Assembly (NCBI GenBank): GCA_041687435.1
Contig: JAWLBX010000030.1
Coordinates: forward strand, 1 to 37,532
DNA: 37,532 nt
From: JACKII01 sp041687435
Lineage (GTDB): Bacteria > Pseudomonadota > Alphaproteobacteria > Bin95
Reading direction: 5' to 3'
Shown here: piece by piece, positions 15,692 to 23,430 of the stretch
How positions within the stretch are numbered: the first letter of the stretch is position 1
How the letters are laid out: each line of letters begins with the position of its first letter
Made by a program: the position numbers and the translations under genes
The notes under the pieces: model-generated
What the model was told of the DNA's origin: nothing
Database searches by the model: none
The model's input: the letters and a program-made list of their open reading frames with translations, nothing else

Positions 15692-16608
15692 GCGCGCAGA
15701 CATCCGACCGGGCCAACACATTGGGAATTGTCGGCGTCGGCGTCATGGGCGGCGGCATTGCCGCGAACCTGCTGAATGGTGGCGCCAACCTGGTCGTCTA
15801 TGACGTCAATCCGGCCCGTGTGCAGCATTTCGCCAGCCTTGGCGCCTATGCCGCTTCCAGCCCGGCGGATGTTGCCCGGCAGGCATCGACCCTCATCAGT
15901 ATGGTGGAGACCACGGCGCAGTCGGAAGAGGTCATTATGGGCCCGGACGGCTTCCAGGCGGCGGCGCAACCGGGCGACGTGATCCTGTCCATGGCCACCA
16001 TCGACCCTTTGGCGGTGAAGCGATGGCATGCGGAGTTGAAACCCCGCGGGATCGACCTGATCGATGCCCCGGTCAGCGGCGGGCAGGAGCGGGCCGAATC
16101 CGGCGATCTCTCGATCATTTGCGGCGGCGACGCGGCGGTGGTGGATCGGGTGAGGCCCTTGCTGCAGTCCTGCGCCCGGCAGGTGTTCCACATGGGGCCG
16201 GTCGGCCAAGGGCTGGCGATGAAGCTGGTCAATAACATGCTGATCCAGGTCAACACGGTGGCGGTGGCGGAGGCGATGGTGCTGGGCGCCAAAGCCGGGC
16301 TCGATACCCAGGCGATGATCGACGTGATCCGCCAGTCCACCGGCCATTCGGTCGCGTTCGAAATGCGGGCGCCGCGCTACCTTTCGGGCAATTTTGAGCC
16401 GGGTGGTACGGTCGATATCACCTGGAAGGACCAGACCTTGCAGACCGATTTCGCCAACGCCCTGGGCGTGCCGCTGTTCCTCGCCAATGTCACGCGGCAG
16501 GTTTTCCAATGGGCGCGCGGGCTCGGCTATAACAAGAAAGACAGCTCCATCACCGTAACCCTGTACGAGAAGGCCGCCGGTGTTCGGCTGGGGCCGCGGG
16601 ATGACTAG
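15688..16608 (+). CDS. NAD(P)-dependent beta-hydroxyacid dehydrogenase (3-hydroxyisobutyrate dehydrogenase family)
   Basis: The 306-aa protein starts at ATG 15688, overlapping the preceding stop. The N-terminal Rossmann domain carries GIVGVGVMGGGIAANLL. The family substrate motif is DLIDAPVSGGQERAESGDLSI, and the catalytic Lys lies in GQGLAMKLVNNML. C-terminal helices contain the WKDQTLQTDFANALG signature. Members oxidise 3-hydroxyisobutyrate, tartronate semialdehyde and related acids; the specific substrate cannot be named. It ends the operon that starts with the Dph6-like or LLM gene. Confidence 0.9.
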   Translation: MSAQTSDRANTLGIVGVGVMGGGIAANLLNGGANLVVYDVNPARVQHFASLGAYAASSPADVARQASTLISMVETTAQSEEVIMGPDGFQAAAQPGDVILSMATIDPLAVKRWHAELKPRGIDLIDAPVSGGQERAESGDLSIICGGDAAVVDRVRPLLQSCARQVFHMGPVGQGLAMKLVNNMLIQVNTVAVAEAMVLGAKAGLDTQAMIDVIRQSTGHSVAFEMRAPRYLSGNFEPGGTVDITWKDQTLQTDFANALGVPLFLANVTRQVFQWARGLGYNKKDSSITVTLYEKAAGVRLGPRDD

Positions 16609-16700
16609 CGCGTACCCCTTGAATGGGGATGATCTGAATCAATGTGTAGAGAGGGGCCGATGGTTACGGTTTTCTCAGTTCTGCCAAGGGAAACACATCC

Positions 16701-17153
16701 ATGACGCTTAAAATTCCGCACAATGCCTGGATCCTGGTCGGTGATGGCAAAAAGGCGCTTTTCCTCCGCAATGATGGGGACGCTGAATTTCCGAATCTGG
16801 TGACGATGGATGTGATGGCGCAGGAGAACCCGCCCACGCATGAGCAGGGGGTGGAGCGTCCGGGGCGCTTCAGCGACGGACCGTCAGCGCACCGCAGCGC
16901 TGTCGAACAGACGGACTGGCACCAGCTGGCGGAAGATCGGTTTGCCCATGAGCTGGCCGACCGGCTCAATCAGGCCGCGCAGGTCAAGGAGTTCGAGCAT
17001 CTGATCGTCGTGGCGCCGCCGCGGGTGTTGGGCGAGTTGCGGCAGTCCTTCCACAAGGATGTACAAAGCCGTATCGTGGCGGAGGTGGACAAGACGCTGA
17101 CCAACCATCCGGTGCATAAGATCGAGAAGCTGCTGGTCGAAAAATCCGGCTGA
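16701..17153 (+). CDS. Host-attachment family protein (baeRF-related, PF10116-like)
   Basis: The 150-aa protein opens with IPHNAWILVGDGKKALFLRN, the typical first strand and helix of the family annotated as required for attachment to host cells, and contains the conserved FAHELADRLNQAAQ and FEHLIVVAPPRVLGELRQ segments. It ends in TNHPVHKIEKLL, also typical. The fold is related to archaeal and eukaryotic release factor eRF1 domain 2. A soluble cytoplasmic or periplasmic location fits, as no signal peptide is seen. The biochemical role is not established and the attachment name rests on one early genetic study in the family. Confidence 0.85.
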   Translation: MTLKIPHNAWILVGDGKKALFLRNDGDAEFPNLVTMDVMAQENPPTHEQGVERPGRFSDGPSAHRSAVEQTDWHQLAEDRFAHELADRLNQAAQVKEFEHLIVVAPPRVLGELRQSFHKDVQSRIVAEVDKTLTNHPVHKIEKLLVEKSG

Positions 17154-17270
17154 CCGGCAGCCGCCACCTTCCCAGCGATCCGCCTGCGATGGACAGGCGC
17201 GCGGCCCGAGCCGATGATGGGGGCTGGGCCGCGCTCCCGCGGCCTTGCATCCAGGGAAGGAAAGCGACCG

Positions 17271-17669
17271 ATGGCCAATTCGGAATGGTATGAAAAAGGC
17301 GTTCAGATGCGTCGCCAGTTGTATGGCGAGGCGGCGGTGGAGCGCTCGAACGCTGCCAATTATGACGACCCGGTCATGGGCAAGTTCATCGACTACGCCC
17401 AGGAGGCGGTGTTCGGCGGGCTCTGGACCCGGCCGGGACTCGATCTCAAGACCCGGACTTTAATCTGCGTGATCTCCGACACCGCCACCGGGCGCGAGGA
17501 GGAGTTGGCAATTCATTTGCGGTTCGCATTGCGCCAGGGCTGGACCGAGGACGAACTTACCGAAGCAATTTTGCAACTTGCCGGTTACGTAGGCCTGCCG
17601 CTGGTGCGGGGCGCGATGTTGAAGGCGCGGGAAGTGTTTGCCCAAATTCGCGCCGAAGGCGGCGCCTGA
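17271..17669 (+). CDS. Carboxymuconolactone decarboxylase family protein
   Basis: The 132-aa protein starts at ATG 17271 after AAGGAAAG. The single all-helical CMD domain shows VMGKFIDYAQEAVFGGLWTRPG, CVISDTATGREEELAIHLRFAL and WTEDELTEAILQLAGYVGLPL. This is the 4-carboxymuconolactone decarboxylase type rather than the AhpD type, because the CxxC peroxidase pair is missing. It may act on aromatic ring-cleavage products, but many members have unknown roles. It converges with chpT at only 25 bases. Confidence 0.88.
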   Translation: MANSEWYEKGVQMRRQLYGEAAVERSNAANYDDPVMGKFIDYAQEAVFGGLWTRPGLDLKTRTLICVISDTATGREEELAIHLRFALRQGWTEDELTEAILQLAGYVGLPLVRGAMLKAREVFAQIRAEGGA

Positions 17670-17694
17670 CGGGTTTTGCCTGGGACGGCCGCGC

Positions 17695-18357
17695 CTATTC
17701 TGCGGCTGTCGCCAGCGCCGTCTGTGGCATGGTGACGGCGGCAGCGACCCGGTTTTCGCCCAGCGTCCAGGCTGCATCCGCTCCGGCATCCCGGCTTTGC
17801 AGCCATGCGAGGTGCGCCAGGATCATCCGGCTGTCCATCTCGCCCGGCGGCAGTTTCCCCTGCACGGCAGAGGCAATGCGCGGGTTGAGCGCTGCGTTTT
17901 GGCCTTCGCCTGACAGCCAGACCGCCACCATATCGCCCTGCAGTTCCAGCCGCACCGCCAGGTCGCCGCCGCGCGGCATGGCCTCCGCCAGCAGCAGCAC
18001 GAGGTTGAGCACCAGCTTGCCGCCCCGGCCTTCCAGTTCGGTCAGCGCCGGCGTATTTTCCCAGTCGAGCCGTACCTTGCTGTCGTGCAGCATGTTTTGC
18101 GCCAGTTGGCGCAGTTCGTTCGTGCCCCAGCCTTCCCGGCCGCCGGCCGAACCGAAGGCGACACGGAAAAATTCCAATCGCCGCCAGGCGGTGCGCGCGC
18201 TGGCGTCGGTCATGTCGATAATGTCGTCATGATGTCCGGCGCTGACCTCACGCAGCAGTTCAATGCCATTGGTTGCCGCGCCCACCGGCCCGACCATGTC
18301 GTGGCAGAGGCGCGAACACAGCAGTTCGACAATCGAGAGATCAACCTGAATCGCCAT
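17695..18357 (-). CDS. chpT: Histidine phosphotransferase ChpT of the CckA-CtrA relay
   Basis: The 220-aa protein begins with ELLCSRLCHDMVGPVGAATNGIELL, the ChpT signature; His19 is the phosphorylated residue. A DHp-like helical hairpin (about 1-75) is followed by a degenerate ATPase-like domain without N and G boxes, ending in LPPGEMDSRMILAHLAWLQSR. In alphaproteobacteria ChpT passes phosphate from the hybrid kinase CckA to CtrA and CpdR, controlling the cell cycle, motility and envelope genes. A promoter-like pair and a CtrA-like box lie upstream. Confidence 0.92.
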   Translation of the reverse strand: MAIQVDLSIVELLCSRLCHDMVGPVGAATNGIELLREVSAGHHDDIIDMTDASARTAWRRLEFFRVAFGSAGGREGWGTNELRQLAQNMLHDSKVRLDWENTPALTELEGRGGKLVLNLVLLLAEAMPRGGDLAVRLELQGDMVAVWLSGEGQNAALNPRIASAVQGKLPPGEMDSRMILAHLAWLQSRDAGADAAWTLGENRVAAAVTMPQTALATAAE

Positions 18358-18406
18358 TCGCCCAGCGCCTTTGCTTGTGCCAATATCCAGTTGCGCCCTG
18401 ACTGAC

Positions 18407-18436
18407 AGTATGGCGAAACCACGCGCTACGATGCAA
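18407..18436 (-). promoter_or_regulatory. Candidate sigma70-type promoter of chpT
   Basis: On the minus strand TTGCAT (18431-18436) and CATACT (18407-18412) are separated by 18 bases and lie about 50 to 80 bases upstream of the chpT ATG. Spacing and fit are reasonable but this is a visual match only. Confidence 0.4.
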
Positions 18437-18444
18437 TCATCGGT

Positions 18445-18459
18445 TTAAGGCAGCGTTAA
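18445..18459. promoter_or_regulatory. CtrA-like binding site upstream of chpT (TTAA-N7-TTAA)
   Basis: TTAA at 18445-18448 and TTAA (followed by C) at 18456-18459 are separated by exactly 7 bases, which matches the full CtrA consensus. The site sits about 8 bases above the candidate -35 box of chpT, a normal place for an activator. It also covers the stop codon of mobA, so part of the match is coding sequence. Confidence 0.5.
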
Positions 18460-19041
18460 CAGGTGGCGCAGCGATTCCAGGTCTTCCGGGGTATTGATGT
18501 TGGCGAAGGTATTGGCGCCGGCGAACGGGATTGTGGCCAATCCCTCTGCCCGTACCGCTGTCTCCAGCCGGCGCAGGCCGGTTTCGTGGATGGCCGCCTT
18601 CAGCCGGAGGGCGGCGGCCAGCGGCCAGCATGCTACCGCCCAATGTAACCGGCCACTGGCCTCCGCCACGGTGACCCGTCCCGCCGGCCCTGCCGCCAGG
18701 CGTTGCACCAGATATGCAGGCGGGCGGGGGGTATCGACCGGCACGGTGATCAGCCGCGTCGTCTCTGGCCAATTTGCAGCGCAGTAGGCCGCTGCCGCCG
18801 CAATGCCGGCGAGGGGCCCGGCATCGGCAATATCGTCCGCGACCACTGGCAGGCCGAAGCTGGCAAAGCGGGCGGCGTCGCCGTTCGCGCTGAGTACGAT
18901 CCGCCGCGCCTGCGGGCGCAGCCGGTCCAGCAAATGCGACAACAGAGGCCGCCCGGACAGTTGCACCAGCGCCTTGTCCCGGCCGCCGAGCCGCAGCCCC
19001 TGACCGCCTGCCAGTATGGCGATTGCAATGGTGTCTTGCAC
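18445..19041 (-). CDS. mobA: Molybdenum cofactor guanylyltransferase
   Basis: The 198-aa protein starts at the GTG at 19041, selected because GGAGG lies 6 bases upstream; an ATG further up lacks such a site. It has the nucleotidyltransferase opening AIAILAGGQGLRLGGRDKAL, the metal-binding Asp in TVPVDTPRPP, and the closing INTPEDLESL segment. It transfers GMP to molybdopterin to make the dinucleotide form. The divergent neighbour is moaA, and together they mark a small molybdenum-cofactor locus. A CofC-like guanylyltransferase of the F420 pathway has a similar fold, but the LGGRDKA loop fits MobA better. Confidence 0.9.
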   Translation of the reverse strand: MQDTIAIAILAGGQGLRLGGRDKALVQLSGRPLLSHLLDRLRPQARRIVLSANGDAARFASFGLPVVADDIADAGPLAGIAAAAAYCAANWPETTRLITVPVDTPRPPAYLVQRLAAGPAGRVTVAEASGRLHWAVACWPLAAALRLKAAIHETGLRRLETAVRAEGLATIPFAGANTFANINTPEDLESLRHLLTLP

Positions 19042-19174
19042 CGGGGACCTCCGCCAACCATCTGGTACAATAGGCCTGCTGCGGTTATGCTGGCAGGCGT
19101 TGGCCGGGTAGAAGTTGGCTTTCGCCTCTGCCGCCCGGCCGCATATCCTACACGGAACCGTGGGCGTCTGCATC

Positions 19175-20209
19175 ATGGCTACGACTTATACCGAACCCAC
19201 CACCGCCGCCAACGGGCCGGTTATCGATCCGTTCGGCCGCGAGATCACCTATCTGCGCGTGTCCGTTACCGACCGTTGCGATTTTCGCTGCGTCTATTGC
19301 ATGGCCGAGGATATGACCTTCCTGCCGAAGAAGGACATTCTCAGCCTGGACGAGTTGGACCGGGTGTGCAGCGCCTTCGTGCGCATGGGCGTGCGCAAGC
19401 TGCGGCTGACCGGCGGCGAGCCGTTGGTGCGCCGCGGTATCATGAACCTGATCAATGGCCTGGGCCGTCATCTCGAATCCGGGCTGTTGGAGGAGTTGAC
19501 GCTGACCACCAACGGCAGCCAGCTGGAACGCTTCGCAGACCAGCTCTATGCCGCTGGCGTGCGCCGGATCAACGTCTCCCTCGACACGCTTGACACCGAC
19601 AAGTTCAAGGCGCTGACCCGCTGGGGCAGGCTCGACCAGGTGCTGCGCGGCATCCAGGCGGCCAAGGATGCAGGACTGAAGATCAAGATCAACGCCGTTG
19701 CCCTGAAAGGCATCAACGATACGGAACTCGACCGGCTGATCGGCTGGTGCGGCGCGGAAGGCTTTGATCTCACCCTAATCGAGGTTATGCCGATGGGCGA
19801 TATCGGCGAGCAGCGCGTGGACCAGTACTGGCCGCTATCCATGGTGCGGGCCGATTTGGCCCAGCGCTGGACGCTGGAGGAGTCGGATTACAAAACCGGC
19901 GGGCCCGCCCGCTATTTCACGGTGAAGGAGACCGGCGGCCGCCTGGGCTTCATCACGCCGATGACCCACAATTTTTGCGAAAGCTGTAACCGCGTGCGCC
20001 TGACCTGCACCGGCATGCTCTATATGTGCCTCGGCCAGAACGATTCCGCCGACCTGAAGGAGGCCGTGCGGGCGGCCGAAAGCGACGCCCCGCTGGAGGA
20101 TGCCATTCGCGAGGCTATCGCCCGCAAGCCCAAGGGCCATGATTTCATTATCGACCGCCGCCGGCGGGCGCCCGCGGTGCCGCGGCACATGTCGACCACC
20201 GGCGGCTGA
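19175..20209 (+). CDS. moaA: GTP 3',8-cyclase (radical SAM) of molybdenum cofactor synthesis
   Basis: The 344-aa protein starts at ATG 19175. The radical-SAM cluster is Cys35, Cys39 and Cys42 (CDFRCVYC), followed by LRLTGGEPLVRRG. The second [4Fe-4S] cluster is held by C-x2-C-x13-C in FCESCNRVRLTC and the following MLYMCLG. The C-terminus ends in Gly-Gly (STTGG), as required for MoaA activity. It makes the cyclic pyranopterin precursor together with MoaC, which is not in the window. The nadK gene follows after 8 bases. Confidence 0.96.
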   Translation: MATTYTEPTTAANGPVIDPFGREITYLRVSVTDRCDFRCVYCMAEDMTFLPKKDILSLDELDRVCSAFVRMGVRKLRLTGGEPLVRRGIMNLINGLGRHLESGLLEELTLTTNGSQLERFADQLYAAGVRRINVSLDTLDTDKFKALTRWGRLDQVLRGIQAAKDAGLKIKINAVALKGINDTELDRLIGWCGAEGFDLTLIEVMPMGDIGEQRVDQYWPLSMVRADLAQRWTLEESDYKTGGPARYFTVKETGGRLGFITPMTHNFCESCNRVRLTCTGMLYMCLGQNDSADLKEAVRAAESDAPLEDAIREAIARKPKGHDFIIDRRRRAPAVPRHMSTTGG

Positions 20210-20217
20210 CCCGCTGG

Positions 20218-20985
20218 ATGTCGCGCCCGGCCATCGCGTTTGTCGCCTCGTCAGCCGATGCCGCCCAGCAGGCGCTGGCCGATCTCAGCCAGCGATATGA
20301 AACCGTCGCGCCGGAAAAGGCCGATGTGATCGTCGCGCTTGGCGGCGACGGCTTCATGCTCGGCACCTTGCACAAGTATATGGGGCTGGGCATCCCGATT
20401 TTTGGCATGCACCGGGGTACTGTCGGTTTTCTAATGAATGCGTTCGAGCGGGATGGCCTGCTGGACCGTATCGTTAATGCTACAGCGGTGGAGTTGACGC
20501 CGCTGCGCATGAAGGTCGAAACCACCGACGGCCGTCATGTCGAAGCGCTCGCGATCAACGAAGTGTCGTTGCTGCGTGAAACCCGCCAGACAGCGCATAT
20601 CTGCGTCCGCATCGATGGCGTCGTCCGTATCGAAGAGTTGATGGCCGACGGTATTCTGGTTGCCACCCCGGCGGGTTCCACGGCCTACAATCTGTCGGCG
20701 CACGGGCCGGTCGTGCCTTTGTCCTCGCAAGTGCTCTGCCTGACGCCGATCAGCGCGTTCCGGCCCCGGCGCTGGCGCGGCGCGCTTCTGCCGCGCGATT
20801 CCCTGGTGCGGTTCGAGGTACTCGACCCGGTCAAGCGCCCGGTCCTGGCCGTGGCGGACTTTACCGAAGTGCGCGACGTGCGGTTGGTAGAGGTGCAGGA
20901 GGATGCCGAAGTCTCCTTCACCCTGCTATTCGATCCCGAACACGATCTGGAGGAGCGGGTGCTCAAGGAGCAATTCGTGTCGTGA
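20218..20985 (+). CDS. nadK: NAD kinase
   Basis: The 255-aa protein has the ATP-NAD kinase motifs GGDGFMLGTLH (catalytic Asp), INEVSLLRE, and ATPAGSTAYNLSAHGPVVP for NAD and ATP binding. Length matches the short alphaproteobacterial form. It phosphorylates NAD to NADP. The GTG of the next gene overlaps its TGA, so translation is probably coupled. Clustering with moaA and a membrane protein has no obvious metabolic reason. Confidence 0.95.
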   Translation: MSRPAIAFVASSADAAQQALADLSQRYETVAPEKADVIVALGGDGFMLGTLHKYMGLGIPIFGMHRGTVGFLMNAFERDGLLDRIVNATAVELTPLRMKVETTDGRHVEALAINEVSLLRETRQTAHICVRIDGVVRIEELMADGILVATPAGSTAYNLSAHGPVVPLSSQVLCLTPISAFRPRRWRGALLPRDSLVRFEVLDPVKRPVLAVADFTEVRDVRLVEVQEDAEVSFTLLFDPEHDLEERVLKEQFVS

Positions 20986-22070
20986 GCGGCGCCGCCGGTG
21001 CGCCCGGCTCTTCCCTGACCACCCGCATTAAGATCATCCTGATGGCGCGTACCCTGGCGGTGGGCGCCGTTGGCGGTGCGCTGTTTGCCTATCTTGGCAC
21101 ACCGCTGCCCTGGATGCTGGGCGCGTTGTTCGCCACCATGGTCTGTTCCATGAGCGGGCTGACGCTCTACATTCACCAGATGGTCCGGCGGGTGTGGATC
21201 ATCGTCCTCGGTGTGACCCTCGGCTCCTCCTTCACGCCGGAAGTGCTGGACCACATTCACCTCTGGCTTACCAGCTTCGCCGGCATGGTGGCTTTCGTCG
21301 TCTTCGGCACCTGGCTCAGCTTTCAGATTTTCACCCGCATCGGCCGCATCGACCGGGTGACCGCGTTTTTCTGCGCCTCGCCCGGCGGTTTGGGGGAGAT
21401 GATCGTTCTCGGCCCGGCGCTCGGCGGAAACGAGCGCACCATCGTGCTGGTCCACGCGACGCGCGTCGTCCTGGTGATGGCGATCATTCCGCCAGCCTAC
21501 AGTATTCTGGCCGGCTATGTGCCGCCAGCCAACCTGGGCGGCAGCGGCTTTTTCTGGGAATTGCCGGCCCGCGACCTGGCCATACTGGCGGTGACAGGGG
21601 CGGCCGGCGCCATTGTCGCCAAGGTATTGAAATTCCCGGCTTGGCAGATGATCGGGCCGATGATCGCCAGCGGCATCGTCCATATGGCCGGCGTGACCGA
21701 TTCCCGCCCGCCCAGCGATTTCATTGCCATCGCCCAGTTGGTCATGGGCGCCGGCGCGGGCGCGCGCTTCAGCGGGGTTCGCGTGCACGAACTGGTCCGC
21801 CCGATGCTGGTCTCCGGCGGCGCCACGCTCTGTCTGCTGATTATGGCCGCAGGGGCCGCGCTGGGCCTGGCAGCGTTTACCGGACTGGACTTCCGCGCCA
21901 TCCACCTGGCCTATTCGCCCGGCGGTTTTGCCGAAATGAGCCTGATCGCGCTCTCGCTCGGCATCGAGGTGCCCTTTGTCTCGCTGCACCATCTGGGCCG
22001 CATGATCATTGTCGTAACCAGCGCCACCTTAGTCGCCAGTTGGATGAAACGGCGCATGGGAACGCCCTGA
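20982..22070 (+). CDS. AbrB-type membrane protein (PF05145, putative transporter)
   Basis: The 362-aa inner-membrane protein starts at a GTG (20982) in a GTGA overlap, with AAGGAG upstream. Two related halves of about five membrane segments each are seen, each with a similar glycine-rich stretch: LGTPLPWMLGAL and SPGGLGEMIVLG in the first, WQMIGPMIASGIV and SPGGFAEMSLIALSLG in the second. This internal duplication is typical of the AbrB family, named after a supposed ammonia monooxygenase regulator but structurally a transporter. Substrate is unknown. Confidence 0.88.
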   Translation: MSGAAGAPGSSLTTRIKIILMARTLAVGAVGGALFAYLGTPLPWMLGALFATMVCSMSGLTLYIHQMVRRVWIIVLGVTLGSSFTPEVLDHIHLWLTSFAGMVAFVVFGTWLSFQIFTRIGRIDRVTAFFCASPGGLGEMIVLGPALGGNERTIVLVHATRVVLVMAIIPPAYSILAGYVPPANLGGSGFFWELPARDLAILAVTGAAGAIVAKVLKFPAWQMIGPMIASGIVHMAGVTDSRPPSDFIAIAQLVMGAGAGARFSGVRVHELVRPMLVSGGATLCLLIMAAGAALGLAAFTGLDFRAIHLAYSPGGFAEMSLIALSLGIEVPFVSLHHLGRMIIVVTSATLVASWMKRRMGTP

Positions 22071-22165
22071 ACAGCGCATTGTTCGCATGCCCTCTGGCCT
22101 CGCCGGCGCACCCTGCTAATCTCGCAGGCAACAATCGTCAATCTATTCGCGAGGAACTTTCCGCA

Positions 22166-23359
22166 ATGCCCGGCCCCTTTCAAGGCCTCAAAGTCGTCGA
22201 CCTGACCACCGTTGTCGTCGGCCCTTACACGTCCCAATTACTCGCCGACATGGGCGCCGACGTGACCAAGGTCGAAGCGCCGGAAGGCGACATGACACGC
22301 ATGGGCACGCCCAGCCGCCATCCCGGCATGGGCAACACGTTTCTGCAACTGAACCGCAACAAGCGTGCCATCGCGCTCGACCTGAAGACCGAGGCTGGGG
22401 CGGAGGCGATGCGCAGGCTGATCCAGGGCGCAGATATCTTCATTCACAATATGCGCCCGGAACCGTTGCAACGCCTGGGTTTCGATTATGCCAGCGTGCA
22501 GGCACTCAATCCCGGCTTGGTCTACTGCAATATTTGGGGTTTTGGGCGCGAGGGCCGTTACGCCGGGCGCGCCGCGTTCGATGACGTGATCCAGGGCACC
22601 AGTGGTCTGGTCGCGCTGGAAAGCTTCAATGGGCGTGAGGCGCGTTTCGTTCCGATGCTGATCGCCGACAAGACCACCGCCCTGTTCGCCGCCTATGCCA
22701 TCGCCGCCGCCGCCTACCACAAGCTGGCGACGGGGGAGGGACAGGAGGTCGAGGTGCCGATGTTCGAGAGCATGACCAGCTTCACCATGATCGAACATCT
22801 GGCCGGCAATGCCTACGAACCACCGATCGGCCCGCCGGGATCAGAACGCCACGCCACGCCGATGCGCTGGCCGTTCGAAACAAAGGATGGCCATGTTTGC
22901 ATTCTGCCGTCCAGCGACAAACATTGGCGGGCCGTGCTCTCCATCGCCGGGCGCGAGGACCTGCTGTCCGATCCGCGCTTCAAGAACCGTGCCTCCCGGC
23001 TGGCCCATCGTGCCGAACTGACCGACCTGTTGGGCGAGTTGGCCAAGACCCGGACGACGCGGGAATGGGTCGATGCGCTTGCGGAGGGGGGCGTTCCCGG
23101 GATGCAAATCAACACGCTGGAAGAAGTGGTGCACGACCCGCATCTGGCCGATGTTGGCTTTTGGGTCGAGGCCGACCACCCGACAGAGGGTCGTATCCGC
23201 ATGATGCGGCCGCCCTATACATTGTCGAAAACGCCGCCGGAAATCCGCACCCAGCCGCCGAAATTTGGTCAGCACACCGCAGAGGTCCTGGCGGAACTCG
23301 GCTATTCCGACGAAGAGATCGCCAGCATGCTGGAGGCCGGCGCAGCGGCGTCTCAATAG
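22166..23359 (+). CDS. Class III CoA-transferase (CaiB/BaiF family)
   Basis: The 397-aa protein starts at ATG 22166 with GAGGA 9 bases upstream. The family opening GLKVVDLTTVVVGPYTSQLLADMGADVTKVE is present, along with LNRNKRAIALDLKTEAG. Asp168 (LIADKTTALFAAYAI) aligns by position with the catalytic Asp169 of formyl-CoA transferase. The C-terminal region has VPGMQINTLEEVVHDPHL, as in relatives. It moves CoA between carboxylic acids; the substrate pair cannot be named. It is convergent with gor. Confidence 0.92.
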   Translation: MPGPFQGLKVVDLTTVVVGPYTSQLLADMGADVTKVEAPEGDMTRMGTPSRHPGMGNTFLQLNRNKRAIALDLKTEAGAEAMRRLIQGADIFIHNMRPEPLQRLGFDYASVQALNPGLVYCNIWGFGREGRYAGRAAFDDVIQGTSGLVALESFNGREARFVPMLIADKTTALFAAYAIAAAAYHKLATGEGQEVEVPMFESMTSFTMIEHLAGNAYEPPIGPPGSERHATPMRWPFETKDGHVCILPSSDKHWRAVLSIAGREDLLSDPRFKNRASRLAHRAELTDLLGELAKTRTTREWVDALAEGGVPGMQINTLEEVVHDPHLADVGFWVEADHPTEGRIRMMRPPYTLSKTPPEIRTQPPKFGQHTAEVLAELGYSDEEIASMLEAGAAASQ

Positions 23360-23371
23360 CCTGCCAAGCGC

Positions 23372-23419
23372 GTGCCCCGGGTGGTGGAATTTCATGTTCC
23401 CGGTCCACCCCGGGGACAC
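23372..23419. terminator. Possible bidirectional terminator hairpin
   Basis: GTGCCCCGGGTGG (23372-23384) and CCACCCCGGGGACAC (23405-23419) form a GC-rich stem with one or two bulges and a 20-base loop. It fills the short gap between the convergent CoA-transferase and gor genes. There is no T run, so intrinsic termination is not certain. Confidence 0.4.
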
Positions 23420-23430
23420 GGCTATGGCGA

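Noticed and set aside
16609..16700. A short CCCC-TTGAAT-GGGG hairpin after the beta-hydroxyacid dehydrogenase
   Set aside because: Only a four-base-pair stem and no T run, so it is too weak to call a terminator.
19042..19174. A shared divergent promoter for mobA and moaA (TACAAT near 19069)
   Set aside because: A -10-like hexamer exists, but no -35 box sits at a proper distance, so I do not list it.
21194..22165. An upstream extension of the CoA-transferase frame by over 300 codons
   Set aside because: It overlaps the AbrB-type gene and has a shadow composition rich in Arg, His and Pro. The ATG at 22166 has a ribosome binding site and starts the family N-terminus.
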